A stretch of DNA of 64,000 nucleotides from Streptosporangium brasiliense. GTDB taxonomy: Bacteria > Actinomycetota > Actinomycetes > Streptosporangiales > Streptosporangiaceae. The position numbers and the translations under genes were made by a program. The stretch lies in assembly GCF_030811595.1 (NCBI RefSeq), contig NZ_JAUSRB010000002.1, positions 2,294,001 through 2,358,000 on the forward strand, given 5' to 3'. The notes under the pieces are model-generated. The model did not search any database and was not told the origin of the DNA. It saw nothing but the letters and a program-made list of their open reading frames with translations. Positions 27,343 to 37,466 of the stretch are shown here, in pieces. Position 1 is the first letter of the stretch, and each line of letters begins with the position of its first letter.

Positions 27343-27900
27343 ATGGCGCTGGACGAGACGACCGAGGAACTGGCCCGTATGGCCGCCGGGGGTGACCACC
27401 GCGCGCTGGGTGAGCTGCTGAAGCGGATCGAACCGGACGTGCTCCGCCACTGCGGGCGCATCCTGCCCTACCGGCAGGACGCCGAGGAGGCCTCCCAGGA
27501 CACGCTGCTGGCGGTGGCCCGCAACATCGGACGCTTCGAGGGGCGGGCCCGGTTCACCACCTGGCTGCACATCGTGACCGCCAACTGCGCCCGGACCACC
27601 TACCGGTCGCTGAAGCGGCGCTCGGCCGAGCAGAGCTCCGACGAGCTGCCGCTGCAGAAGCCCGATGTCGCCCGGGTGAGCGTGATCGCCGGGTCCCGGC
27701 TGGACCTGCTCGACGCGATGGAGGCGCTGGAGGCCGACAAGCCGGAGCTGGCCCAGGCGCTGGTGCTGCGCGACATCTGCCAGCTCGACTACAACGAGGT
27801 GGCCGAGCAGCTCGGCATCCCGCTCGGCACCGCCAAGTCCCGCATCCACCAGGCGCGTAAATACGTCCAGGGCGCGCTGGGCGACGCCTACGGGTTCTGA
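27343..27900 (+). CDS. ECF-type RNA polymerase sigma factor
   Basis: 185 residues from the ATG at 27343 (GGGGG upstream). Region 2 spans about 25-95 (DAEEASQDTLLAVARNIGRFEGRARFTTWLHIVTANCARTTYR). Region 4 spans about 125-175 (LVLRDICQLDYNEVAEQLGIPLGTAKSRIHQARKYV). No anti-sigma gene follows, so control must come from elsewhere. The next gene on the same strand is a secreted protease about 250 nt away, a possible target. Confidence 0.92.
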   Translation: MALDETTEELARMAAGGDHRALGELLKRIEPDVLRHCGRILPYRQDAEEASQDTLLAVARNIGRFEGRARFTTWLHIVTANCARTTYRSLKRRSAEQSSDELPLQKPDVARVSVIAGSRLDLLDAMEALEADKPELAQALVLRDICQLDYNEVAEQLGIPLGTAKSRIHQARKYVQGALGDAYGF

Positions 27901-28044
27901 GACCCCGGCGCGGCGGCCGGGTCCGGGGACGGCGGGACGGTCCGGGGCCGGGGCGGGCCCGCGTGCGCCCGCGCGGTCCGGGGCGCACCGGCGGGGCGTT
28001 CGGAATCGTCTCCCGCGTGGCGTTCGGCTTCTACGGCCTTGAGT

Positions 28045-28073
28045 GGCAACGCCTGAATTAAGGTGGCGTTGCC
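28045..28073. promoter_or_regulatory. 9-bp inverted repeat, operator or terminator
   Basis: GGCAACGCC (28045-28053) and GGCGTTGCC (28065-28073) flank the AT-rich TGAATTAAGGT. It lies between the sigma-factor gene and the protease start, 76 nt before the latter. The AT-rich centre fits an operator/promoter better than a terminator. Confidence 0.4.
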
Positions 28074-28148
28074 CATGTCGCACGATCAAGCGGCGATTGG
28101 GGCGCTCTCCCCCCTCATGCCCGGAAAGCTGAGGTCGAGGAGAGACCC

Positions 28149-29645
28149 ATGTCCCACAGACGTCCCCTTGCGGCGGGGTGTGTCCTGGCGCTCGCCGCAC
28201 TTGCCCTGACGGCCGCCCCAGCCGTCGCCAGGCACCGGACGGCGGACAGCCCGGTGGTCCCGACCGCCTGGAACCCGCCGCCGGGCATGATCGAGGCGCT
28301 TGAGCGCGATCTCGGTCTCAGCCGGGAACAGGTCCACGCCCGCCTGGCCAACGAGGCCCGCCTGGCGCCGGTCGAGGAGGACCTCCGCCACCGGCTGGGC
28401 CCGCACTTCGGCGGCTCCTGGTTCGTCGGGACCACCGCGCAGGTCCTCGTGGTGGCCACCACCGACCCCGCCGACATCCCCCAGATCATCGCCGGCGGCG
28501 CCCGGCCCGAGGTCGTCGGCACGTCGATGACGAAGCTCGTGTCGACCAAGAAGAAGATCGACGAGGTTCTGCTCGGCCGCCCGAAGGGCGGGACGGTGAG
28601 CTACATCGACGTGAAGACCAACAAGGTCGTCGTCCTGTCCAAGGAGACCTCGGAGACCGAGGTCATCATGAAGAGCATCGACATGGACGGGGCCGTGGTG
28701 AGCGTGCTGCCCTCCGGCGAGGACCCCCGGCCCTTCTACGACCTGGTGGGCGGCGACCCCTACTACATCGGCACCGTGCACCGCTGCTCGATCGGCTTCT
28801 CCGTGACCCGCGGAGCCCAGAAGGGCTTCGTCAGCGCCGGCCACTGCGGCAAGGTGGACGAGACCACCACCGGTTTCAACCGGGCGGCCCAGGGCGTCTT
28901 CCGGGGGTCGACCTTCCCGGGCAGCGACTTCTCCTGGGTTGCCGTGAACGCCAACTGGACGCCCAAGCCGCTGGTGAACAACGGCAGCGGCGGCACCGTG
29001 CGCGTCAGAGGCTCCAGGGTGGCCATCGAGGGCGCCTCGGTCTGCCGGGCCGGCTCCACCACCGACTGGCACTGCGGCACGGTCCTGCAGCGCGACGCCA
29101 GCGTCGCCTACCCCCAGGGGAGCATCTACGAGCTGACCCGCACCAACGTGTGCGCCGAGCCAGGCGACTCCGGGGGCTCCTTCGTCTCCCAGGACCAGGC
29201 CCAGGGGGTCACCTCCGGCGGCTCCGGCAACTGCACCACGGGCGGCGTCACCTACTTCCAGCCGCTCGGCGAGATCCTCACGACCTACGGCCTCACCCTG
29301 GTGACCGACGGCGGCAGTCCGCCGGCCGCCGCGGCCTGCAAGGGTTACCCGAAGAACGTCACCGGCAGGCTGAGCGCCGGTCAGGGCGCCTACCAGCCCG
29401 ACAACCGCTACTACCGGGCGAGCGTCACGGGCCTCCACTCCGGCTGCCTGGACGCCGCCGACGGCGTCGACTTCGACCTCTATCTCCAGAAATGGGGCGC
29501 CCTCGGCTGGCTCACGGTCGCCCTCTCGGAGGGGCCGGGCCCCGACGAGAAGATCGATTACACCGGCACGCCGGGTTACTACCGCTATCGCGTGTACGCC
29601 TCACGCGGCTCCGGCCCCTACGCCCTGGGCTTCAGGGCGCCGTGA
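28149..29645 (+). CDS. Secreted streptogrisin/alpha-lytic-type S1 protease with C-terminal extension
   Basis: 498 residues with GAGGAGAG upstream. The signal peptide spans about 1-28, and the alpha-lytic-type pro-domain about 45-195. The mature S1E peptidase is about 200-385, with the triad His232 (SAGHCG), Asp260 (GSDFSWV) and Ser341 (GDSGGS). Its Cys pairs flank these motifs. Residues about 395-498 form an extra beta domain (RLSAGQGAYQPDNRYYRASV... PGYYRYRVYASRGSGPYALGF), like pre-peptidase C-terminal (PPC) domains that aid export or substrate binding. The pro-domain is an intramolecular chaperone removed after export. Confidence 0.95.
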   Translation: MSHRRPLAAGCVLALAALALTAAPAVARHRTADSPVVPTAWNPPPGMIEALERDLGLSREQVHARLANEARLAPVEEDLRHRLGPHFGGSWFVGTTAQVLVVATTDPADIPQIIAGGARPEVVGTSMTKLVSTKKKIDEVLLGRPKGGTVSYIDVKTNKVVVLSKETSETEVIMKSIDMDGAVVSVLPSGEDPRPFYDLVGGDPYYIGTVHRCSIGFSVTRGAQKGFVSAGHCGKVDETTTGFNRAAQGVFRGSTFPGSDFSWVAVNANWTPKPLVNNGSGGTVRVRGSRVAIEGASVCRAGSTTDWHCGTVLQRDASVAYPQGSIYELTRTNVCAEPGDSGGSFVSQDQAQGVTSGGSGNCTTGGVTYFQPLGEILTTYGLTLVTDGGSPPAAAACKGYPKNVTGRLSAGQGAYQPDNRYYRASVTGLHSGCLDAADGVDFDLYLQKWGALGWLTVALSEGPGPDEKIDYTGTPGYYRYRVYASRGSGPYALGFRAP

Positions 29646-29817
29646 CGGCCCGGCCGCCGGGTCGGGTGCCCGGCGCGGCGGCCTCCCGGACGTCGTGATC
29701 TCGGCGAACTGTCCGCCAGGTAACACATTACATCTCAAACAGTGAGACGGTTGGTCAGGATGGAGGCAAGCCGGGGTAGAGTGCGTAAGACCTGCTCGCC
29801 AGGTTCCAACTGAATAT

Positions 29818-29958
29818 TTGCTCATCCAGAGGGGTGGAGGGACCGGCCCTGCGAAGCCCCGGCAACCCTCCCGGTTCAAGACTCGTGATCTGACGAGGTC
29901 GGCCGGGACAGGTGCCAATTCCGGTCTGCGGCCAGGGTGGTCGCAGACGAAGATGAGG
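29818..29958 (+). promoter_or_regulatory. SAM-I (S-box) riboswitch
   Basis: All conserved elements are present: P1 strand GCTCATCCAGAG, GGTGGAGGGAC, CCGGCCCTGCGAAGCC, CCCGGCAACC, GGTGCCAATTCC and the closing AGACGAAGATGAGG. P1 pairs CTCAT (29821-29825) with ATGAG (29952-29956). The SD of the next gene (GGGAAAGG) starts inside or next to the 3' P1 strand. SAM-stabilised P1 would therefore cover it, which points to translational control. There is no separate terminator hairpin. Confidence 0.93.
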
Positions 29959-29973
29959 GAAAGGCCTCGCTTC

Positions 29974-31236
29974 ATGGCGCTCGCAAGCACTGAAACCACC
30001 ACCTCGCTCGACTTCGGCCCCGCCGCGGCCCTGTCCTGCCGCGAATGCGGCGCCCGCTACGACCTCGGTCCCAGCTTCGCCTGTATCGAGTGTTTCGGGC
30101 CCCTTGAGATCGCCTACGACTTCGGGCGCGTGACCCGGGAGCAGATCGCCGAGGGGCCGACGAACATCTGGCGCTACCGCTCGCTGCTGCCCGTCCCCGC
30201 GGACGTGGCCGCCAAGCCCAACATGGCGCCCGGCTGGACCAAGCTCGTCAAGGCCGACAACCTCGCCCGTGAGCTGGGCATCCGTTCGTTGCACGTGAAG
30301 GACGACTCCGGCAACCCCACCCACTCCTTCAAGGACCGCGTGGTGGCCATCGCGGTCGAGGCGGCCCGCAACTTCGGCTTCCACACCCTGTCCTGCTCCT
30401 CCACCGGCAACCTGGCCGGCGCGGTGACCGCGGCCGCCGCCCGGGCCGGGCTGGACGCCTGCGTGTTCATCCCCGCGGACCTGGAGCAGGCCAAGATCGT
30501 CATGGCGTCGGTCTACGGCGGCAGGCTCGTCGGCATCGAGGGCACCTACGACGACGTCAACCGCTTCTGCTCGGAGCTCATCGGTGACGAGCTGGGCGAC
30601 AAGTGGGGCTTCGTCAACGTCAACCTCCGGCCTTACTACGCCGAGGGCTCCAAGACGCTGGCCTACGAGATCGCCGAGCAGCTCGGCTGGCGGATCCCCG
30701 ACCAGATCGTCATCCCGGTCGCGTCCGGCTCCCAGCTCACGAAGATCGACAAGGCGTTCAAGGAGCTGATCGCGCTCGGTCTCGTCGAGGACCGGCCATA
30801 CAAGATCTTCGCCGCCCAGGCCGAGGGCTGCTCCCCGGTCTCCGCCGCCTACAAGGCGGGCCACGACGTGATCCGCCCGGTCAAGCCGGACACCATCGCC
30901 AAGTCGCTGGCGATCGGGAACCCCGCCGACGGCCCCTACGTGCTGGACATCGCCCGGCGCACCGGCGGCGCGGTGGAGGACGTCACCGACGCCGAGATCG
31001 TCGACGCGATCCGGCTGCTGGCCAGGACCGAGGGGATCTTCGCCGAGACCGCGGGCGGCGTCACCGTCGGCGTGCTGCGCAAGCTGGTCGCCTCCGGGCG
31101 GCTCGACCCCGAGGGCGAGACCGTGGTCCTCAACACCGGCGACGGCCTCAAGACCCTCGACGCGGTGGCGGACCAGGCGCGTCCCACCGCGGTCATCCGG
31201 CCGTCTCTTGACGCATTCCGTACGGCTATCGCCTAG
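29974..31236 (+). CDS. metM: Threonine-synthase-like PLP enzyme, probable MetM (homocysteine-forming)
   Basis: 420 residues from the ATG at 29974. An N-terminal zinc-ribbon-like pair CRECG/CIECFG (Cys22, 25, 37, 40) precedes the fold-type II PLP domain. The PLP lysine is Lys120 in HSFKDR; SSTGNLAGAVTAAAARAG and NTGDGLKTLD bind the phosphate. By homology it takes O-phosphohomoserine. The SAM-I riboswitch and the downstream sulfur-carrier gene argue that it makes homocysteine rather than threonine. A MetM/MetO pathway of this kind has, to my memory, been reported in Streptomyces. Threonine synthase remains the alternative. Confidence 0.8.
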   Translation: MALASTETTTSLDFGPAAALSCRECGARYDLGPSFACIECFGPLEIAYDFGRVTREQIAEGPTNIWRYRSLLPVPADVAAKPNMAPGWTKLVKADNLARELGIRSLHVKDDSGNPTHSFKDRVVAIAVEAARNFGFHTLSCSSTGNLAGAVTAAAARAGLDACVFIPADLEQAKIVMASVYGGRLVGIEGTYDDVNRFCSELIGDELGDKWGFVNVNLRPYYAEGSKTLAYEIAEQLGWRIPDQIVIPVASGSQLTKIDKAFKELIALGLVEDRPYKIFAAQAEGCSPVSAAYKAGHDVIRPVKPDTIAKSLAIGNPADGPYVLDIARRTGGAVEDVTDAEIVDAIRLLARTEGIFAETAGGVTVGVLRKLVASGRLDPEGETVVLNTGDGLKTLDAVADQARPTAVIRPSLDAFRTAIA

Positions 31237-31259
31237 AAACTTGTGAAAGGGACTGAATA

Positions 31260-31535
31260 ATGAGCGTTTCTGTGCGGATTCCGACGATTCTCCGGACCTA
31301 CACCGGCGGCTCGGCCGAGGTGACCGCGGAGGGGGAGACCCTCCGGGAGGTTCTGCAGAAGCTCGATGCGGACCACCCCGGAATCGGCGCCCGCATTCTC
31401 GATGAAACGGGCAAGATTCGGCGTTTTGTCAACGTCTATGTCGGGGATGAGGACGTCCGTTTCGCCGACAACCTCGACACGGCCACGCCGTCCGGCGTCC
31501 AGATCTCCATCATTCCGGCGGTCGCGGGGGGCTGA
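31260..31535 (+). CDS. metO: ThiS/MoaD-family sulfur carrier protein, probable MetO
   Basis: 91 residues with AAAGGGA upstream, 23 nt after the preceding stop. It has a beta-grasp fold (SVRIPTILRTYTGG, ETLREVLQKLDADHPGI, RRFVNVYVGDEDVRF) and ends in VAGG, the C-terminal diglycine that is adenylated and thiocarboxylated in this family. The length suits the CysO/MoaD group. Shared transcript and riboswitch with the threonine-synthase-like gene indicate that it donates sulfur to that enzyme. Activating and sulfurtransferase enzymes are not in this window. Confidence 0.85.
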   Translation: MSVSVRIPTILRTYTGGSAEVTAEGETLREVLQKLDADHPGIGARILDETGKIRRFVNVYVGDEDVRFADNLDTATPSGVQISIIPAVAGG

Positions 31536-31572
31536 CCCCCGGCGCCTCCGCGCGCCCACCCCGCCTCTCCCT

Positions 31573-31607
31573 GACACCCGCACGCGGCCCGGCCGCGTGC
31601 GGGTGTC
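31573..31607 (+). terminator. Terminator of the metM-metO operon
   Basis: GACACCCGCACGCGGCC and its exact complement (17-bp arms, 1-nt centre) lie 38 nt after the stop and are followed by GTGTTTCG. The remaining sequence to 31863 is the AT-richer promoter and a long untranslated leader of the cold-shock gene. Confidence 0.9.
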
Positions 31608-31863
31608 GTGTTTCGCGGGGAAGATCGCCTCTGCTGACCTGGGGATATGATGCAATTTTTAACCAATTAATCGTACCGGCAAAACTCTGCTCCGCCCCTG
31701 AATGCGTATGTAAAGGGGTAGTTTGCTGATTGACTCTGTTGCCCTATGGTGTCCCACAGGTATGGTCGAGAACGATCGACGTAGGCGATGTCTACGCCTC
31801 GGAGATTGAGGACTTCGCGAGAGGAATGGGCGGCGTCCTCAAGTCCAGTAAGAGGAGTCAGAA

Positions 31864-32064
31864 GTGGCGCAAGGCACCGTCAAATGGTTCAACGCGGACA
31901 AGGGCTACGGCTTCATCGCGGTAGACGGTGGTAAGGATGTGTTCGTCCATTACTCCGCGATCATGATGGATGGCTATCGTGCGCTCGAGCAGGGCCAGCG
32001 GGTCGAGTTCGAGATCACTCAAGGCCAGAAGGGCCCCCAGGCGGAATCCGTCCGGGCGGTCTGA
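31864..32064 (+). CDS. cspA: Cold-shock domain protein
   Basis: 66 residues, the full length of a single cold-shock domain. RNP1 is KGYGFI and RNP2 is VFVHYSAI. The GTG start is preceded by TAAGAGGAG. It binds single-stranded RNA/DNA and melts RNA structure. A long leader (at least 100 nt, with TATGGT near 31761 as a possible -10) is usual for such genes and may fold with temperature. Synteny with groEL downstream is as in Streptomyces. Confidence 0.95.
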   Translation: MAQGTVKWFNADKGYGFIAVDGGKDVFVHYSAIMMDGYRALEQGQRVEFEITQGQKGPQAESVRAV

Positions 32065-32232
32065 CGCACCCCTTTCCGTCCATTCGTCGGGAAATGTCGG
32101 CGGATCCCGCGGCAGCGCAGTCCGCGTGGATCTTCCGGCGGTCGGCCCGGCTCGCCGCGCAACCGGCGGGCCGGGCCTTCGCCGTGAAGGCGGGACCTCG
32201 TTCTAAGCTGGGTGCAGGTCAGGGCCCCACAG

Positions 32233-34030
<1,798 letters not shown>

Positions 34031-34046
34031 GTCCGGAGCTTTCCCA

Positions 34047-34083
34047 GAAAGAGGCGTCCCCGGTGTCCGGGGTCGCCTCTTTC
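34047..34083 (+). terminator. groEL terminator
   Basis: GAAAGAGGCG (34047-34056) pairs with CGCCTCTTTC (34074-34083), with an inner CCCCGG/CCGGGG stem, 17 nt after the stop. Confidence 0.9.
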
Positions 34084-34157
34084 CGCGTTCACCGGCGCCG
34101 CCGGTCGAACACCCGCCACCGCGGCGGTGCGCCGTTGTCCGTCCGGGCGCCACCCTT

Positions 34158-34217
34158 CATCAAAGGGACGGGTCACCCATCAAAGGGGCGGGTCTCCCGT
34201 CAAAGGGGCTCGTGTCC
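34158..34217. repeat. 20-bp tandem repeat, three copies
   Basis: CATCAAAGGGACGGGTCACC, CATCAAAGGGGCGGGTCTCC and CGTCAAAGGGGCTCGTGTCC lie directly head to tail. They are noncoding, between groEL and the convergent GNAT gene. Nothing else is seen in 34084-34352. Confidence 0.85.
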
Positions 34218-34352
34218 GCCGGATGAAGCCGTTCAGCCGGGCCCAAAGGGCCGAACAACGTTCTTTTCTACGCGGCCGGCAGCCGGTCAAGACGCCGTCC
34301 CGGCGGGGAAACGCGGTCCGCGCGGGAATCGCGGGCAATCGGGCCGGGTGTC

Positions 34353-34772
34353 CTAACTCAGGGCCTTGACCCAGCGCGACCACTGCGGCTGGGGAGCATA
34401 ACCGGCGGCGCCCCAGGCGTGATGGGCCAGGACATTGTCGTGCAGGACCATGGCGTCGGCGCGGAAAGCGGCGAATTGCGCGAAACGCTGCTCCGCGGCC
34501 CGGATCAGGGCGGTCCCGATCCCCTGGCGGCGGCGGCCGGGGGCCACCGCCAGCCGGTAGAGGTGGGCGCGCCAGCCGTCCCAGCCCGCGATCAGGGTGC
34601 CGGCCATCTCCCCGTCGACCTCCGCGATGAGAACGGCCTCGGGGTCGCGCTCGATGAGCGCGACCACCTTGGCCGGGTCGTCGTGCCGGTCGGTCCCCTC
34701 GGCGGCTCCGAGCCAGAAGGACAGCAGCGCGTCGACGTCGTCGAGCTCCCCATATCGGACATTGATTCCCAT
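34353..34772 (-). CDS. GNAT family N-acetyltransferase
   Basis: 139 residues. The acetyl-CoA site is LYRLAVAPGRRRQGIGTALIRAAE (motif V-x-P-x-x-R-x-x-G-x-G). It starts MGINVRYGELDDVDAL and ends with the typical NVLAHHAWGAAGYAPQPQW segment. The substrate is unknown. Its start is 11 nt downstream of the HelR stop, so the two are probably co-transcribed. Confidence 0.88.
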   Translation of the reverse strand: MGINVRYGELDDVDALLSFWLGAAEGTDRHDDPAKVVALIERDPEAVLIAEVDGEMAGTLIAGWDGWRAHLYRLAVAPGRRRQGIGTALIRAAEQRFAQFAAFRADAMVLHDNVLAHHAWGAAGYAPQPQWSRWVKALS

Positions 34773-34782
34773 GGGCCGGAAA

Positions 34783-36801
34783 CTAGCAGAGCTGCGCGGG
34801 GAGCTCCCTGGTGTGCAGGACGGTCAGGGAGGTGACCGCCCGGGTCAGGACCACGTAGAGGCGGGCCAGACCGCGCGGCTCGGCGTCCACGATGTCGGCC
34901 GGTTCGACCACGATGACGTGGTCGTACTCCAGACCCTTGGCCAGGGTCGCCGGGATGACCAGCAGGCGGTGCTCCTCCACCGAGTCGGGGCTCAGCACGC
35001 GGTGGTCCAGCTGGGACAGCGACTCCGACACGGCCGCGACCGAGGCGTCCGGGACGATGACGCCGATCGACCCCTCCCGGGCGAGCGCCTCCCGTACCGC
35101 CTGCCCGAGCGCGGCGGCCGGGTCGGGGGCGGGCCGTACCGACAGGGAGCCCAGGCCGGGACGGAGAGACCGGGGGGCGGCCAGGCCCGGGGCGACGGCG
35201 GGCAGCAGCCTGGCGGCGTAGTCGAGCACCTCGCGGGGGACACGGAAGCCGAGCGTCAGCTCGGTGACCGCGCCGTCCTCGAAGCCCAGGTGGGTGAGGA
35301 CCTCGCTCCAGGAACGGGCCGACCAGGGGGTTGTGCCCTGGGCGAGGTCGCCCAGGACGGTGGCCGAGCCGGTACGGCAGCGCCGGCCGAGGGCGCGCAA
35401 CTGCATCGCCGACAGGTCCTGGGCCTCGTCCACGACCAGGTGCCCCAGCGGCGCGGTCCGTTCGATCAGGTCGCCGAGCTCGTCCATCAGCGCGCCGTCG
35501 GCGGCCGACCACTTCGCCGAGCGGTGGGACTTGGCCGGTCTGGCCCACAGGAGCAGGGCCTGCTCGGCGGCGGTGAGGTCGTCCTTGGCGGCGGCGGCGA
35601 GGAACTCGGGGTCGCTGAAGAGCCGGTGGAGCACCTGCTGGGGGGTCAGCTTGGGCCACACCTGGTCCACGAGCTGCTTGACCGGCTTGGAGCGCGCCAC
35701 CGCGTCCTGCACCCGGTCGTCGGGGGACTCGCCGCGCTGCTCCATCCGGACGAGCACCAGGTGGGCCAGCCGCTGGGCGAGGGCCGCCCGGCCGGGGCCG
35801 TAACGGGTGGTCCCGCGGAGCGCGGCGACGACCTCGCGGACCTCGTGGTCGGCCACCCGGTAGCGGTTGACGCCCTTGGTGAACAGCACGCCCTCGGTGG
35901 GCTTGACGATGTGCATCCACAGGGCGCGCCTGAGCACCGGCGCGATCCTGGCGTCTCCCTTCACCGCGCTGACCGCGGGGTCCTCCGGGGCGGAGTGGTC
36001 GCCCAGGATCCCGGCGACCGTGGTCTGGTCGACCTTGACCTCGCCCAGCGCGGGGAGCACCGAGGAGATGTAGGACAGGAAGGCCCGGTTCGGGCCGACG
36101 ATCATCACGCCGGAGCGGGCGAGCTTCTCCCGGTGGGTGAAGAGCAGGTAGGCCGCCCGGTGCAGGCCGACGGCGGTCTTCCCGGTGCCGGGCGCGCCCT
36201 GCACGCAGACGGTCTGGCCGAGCTCGGACCGGACGATCTCGTCCTGGTCGGGTTGGATGGTCGCGACGATGTCGCGCATCGGGCCGGAGCGGGGCCGCTC
36301 GATCTCCTCGGTGAGGATCCTGCTGTGCTGCGGGGCGCCGCCCTGGTCGAGCGGCTCGTCCTCGTAGGCGGTCAGGTCCCCGCCGTGGTAGCCGAAGCGC
36401 CGGCGGAGCGCCACGCCCATCGGATCGGCCGGGCTGGCCTGGTAGAAGGCCCGGGAGACCGGAGCCCGCCAGTCGATCACCAGGGGGCGGCTGCGGTCGT
36501 CGTGGACGTGCCTGCGCCCGACGTAGACGGTGCCGGGGAGGTCGTCGTCCGCGTCCCGGTCGAGGCGGCCGAAGAACAGGGGGGTGCCGGAGTGGTCGGC
36601 GAGCGCCGCCACCCGCTGGTCCAGCAGGGCCTGCAGGATCTGCTGCGAGACCCAGTCTCCGGCGGCGTCGGAGGACAGGGACTGGGCGTGTTCGCGCATG
36701 GCGCGCAGGGCGGCCCTGGATGCGGCCAGGTGCGCGCGTTCGGCGGCGAGGGTGTCGGCCGGGTCGCCGGTTATGTCGGGGGCCAATTGATGTGCGGGCA
36801 C
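34783..36801 (-). CDS. helR: RNA polymerase recycling motor ATPase HelR/HelD family
   Basis: 672 residues from the GTG at 36801, with GGGAGG 9 nt upstream. An in-frame ATG 14 codons earlier has no SD. The N-terminal helical arm (AAERAHLAASRAALRAMREH) is followed by VYVGRRHVHD and PLVIDWRAPVSRAFYQASP, hallmarks of HelD. Then come the UvrD-like ATPase motifs GAPGTGKT (202-209), VDEAQDLSAMQLRAL and a final YVVLTRAVTSLTVLHT. HelD proteins pull RNA polymerase off DNA; HelR in Streptomyces contributes to rifamycin tolerance. It heads an operon with the GNAT gene. Confidence 0.88.
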   Translation of the reverse strand: MPAHQLAPDITGDPADTLAAERAHLAASRAALRAMREHAQSLSSDAAGDWVSQQILQALLDQRVAALADHSGTPLFFGRLDRDADDDLPGTVYVGRRHVHDDRSRPLVIDWRAPVSRAFYQASPADPMGVALRRRFGYHGGDLTAYEDEPLDQGGAPQHSRILTEEIERPRSGPMRDIVATIQPDQDEIVRSELGQTVCVQGAPGTGKTAVGLHRAAYLLFTHREKLARSGVMIVGPNRAFLSYISSVLPALGEVKVDQTTVAGILGDHSAPEDPAVSAVKGDARIAPVLRRALWMHIVKPTEGVLFTKGVNRYRVADHEVREVVAALRGTTRYGPGRAALAQRLAHLVLVRMEQRGESPDDRVQDAVARSKPVKQLVDQVWPKLTPQQVLHRLFSDPEFLAAAAKDDLTAAEQALLLWARPAKSHRSAKWSAADGALMDELGDLIERTAPLGHLVVDEAQDLSAMQLRALGRRCRTGSATVLGDLAQGTTPWSARSWSEVLTHLGFEDGAVTELTLGFRVPREVLDYAARLLPAVAPGLAAPRSLRPGLGSLSVRPAPDPAAALGQAVREALAREGSIGVIVPDASVAAVSESLSQLDHRVLSPDSVEEHRLLVIPATLAKGLEYDHVIVVEPADIVDAEPRGLARLYVVLTRAVTSLTVLHTRELPAQLC

Positions 36802-37466
36802 GCGGAAGCGCCTCCCATTCGATAAACGGAGGTGGTAGGTCATCAGGCAGCGAATCGGCTAGCTTACCGGCCCGTCTTCACTCGCTCAAAAGGATTAACC
36901 GCCTGTCGGGGTGGTTTCCCGGAGAATCGCGCGGACCATCCCGATATACCGAGCGTGTCCAATCTTCTACGTCCCGTGCCCGGAGCCGCCCGGCTCTCCC
37001 TCTGCCCGGCCGGGCGATCTCTCCGTCCGGCGGGACGCGGGGCCGGCCGGACCTCGGAGGCCGCCCGCCCGGCCGCGTCCGGGCAGGCCGGAGGGGCGCG
37101 GACGCCAGGGGTTCCGCTCCGCCGGCGGGGCCCGCCGTCCGTCGCGCGGCGGGCGCCCGGCCGTCTCCGGGATCTCCCGGCGAGGCGGTCCTCCCGGTCT
37201 CCGCGGCCCGCGGGTGACCGCCCCGGGGCCGGTGAAAGGGGTTTCGGCGGCCCAATCGGCCGGCATTTCGGTAACCGCGCTGACACCCTCCGTGATTCTG
37301 CCTCAAAATAGCGAAAAACCCGGGCAAATCCGGTGACTCACGCAGATCATGGGGGTATGTCGCCAGTGGCCGTCGCGGCCTAGCGAGGGGGTGGTTTCTT
37401 TGTCGAAAGCCTGCGGTATTTCGTGGACCTGATTGACACAGATGACGGCGTGTTCGCCTTGTGACG
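36802..37466. other. 665-nt region without a supported gene
   Basis: It holds the upstream control region of the HelR gene and the 3' flank of the XPB-type gene. The middle (36970-37250) is extremely GC-rich and open in many frames by composition only. 37250-37340 and 37390-37450 are AT-richer and are the likeliest promoter or regulatory stretches. I looked for a rifamycin-associated element but could not support one. Confidence 0.4.

Noticed and set aside
34250..34266. CGAACAACGTTC as a second SOS box
   Set aside because: The half sites are separated by 3 nt instead of 4 and the outer bases do not match. No gene starts near it.
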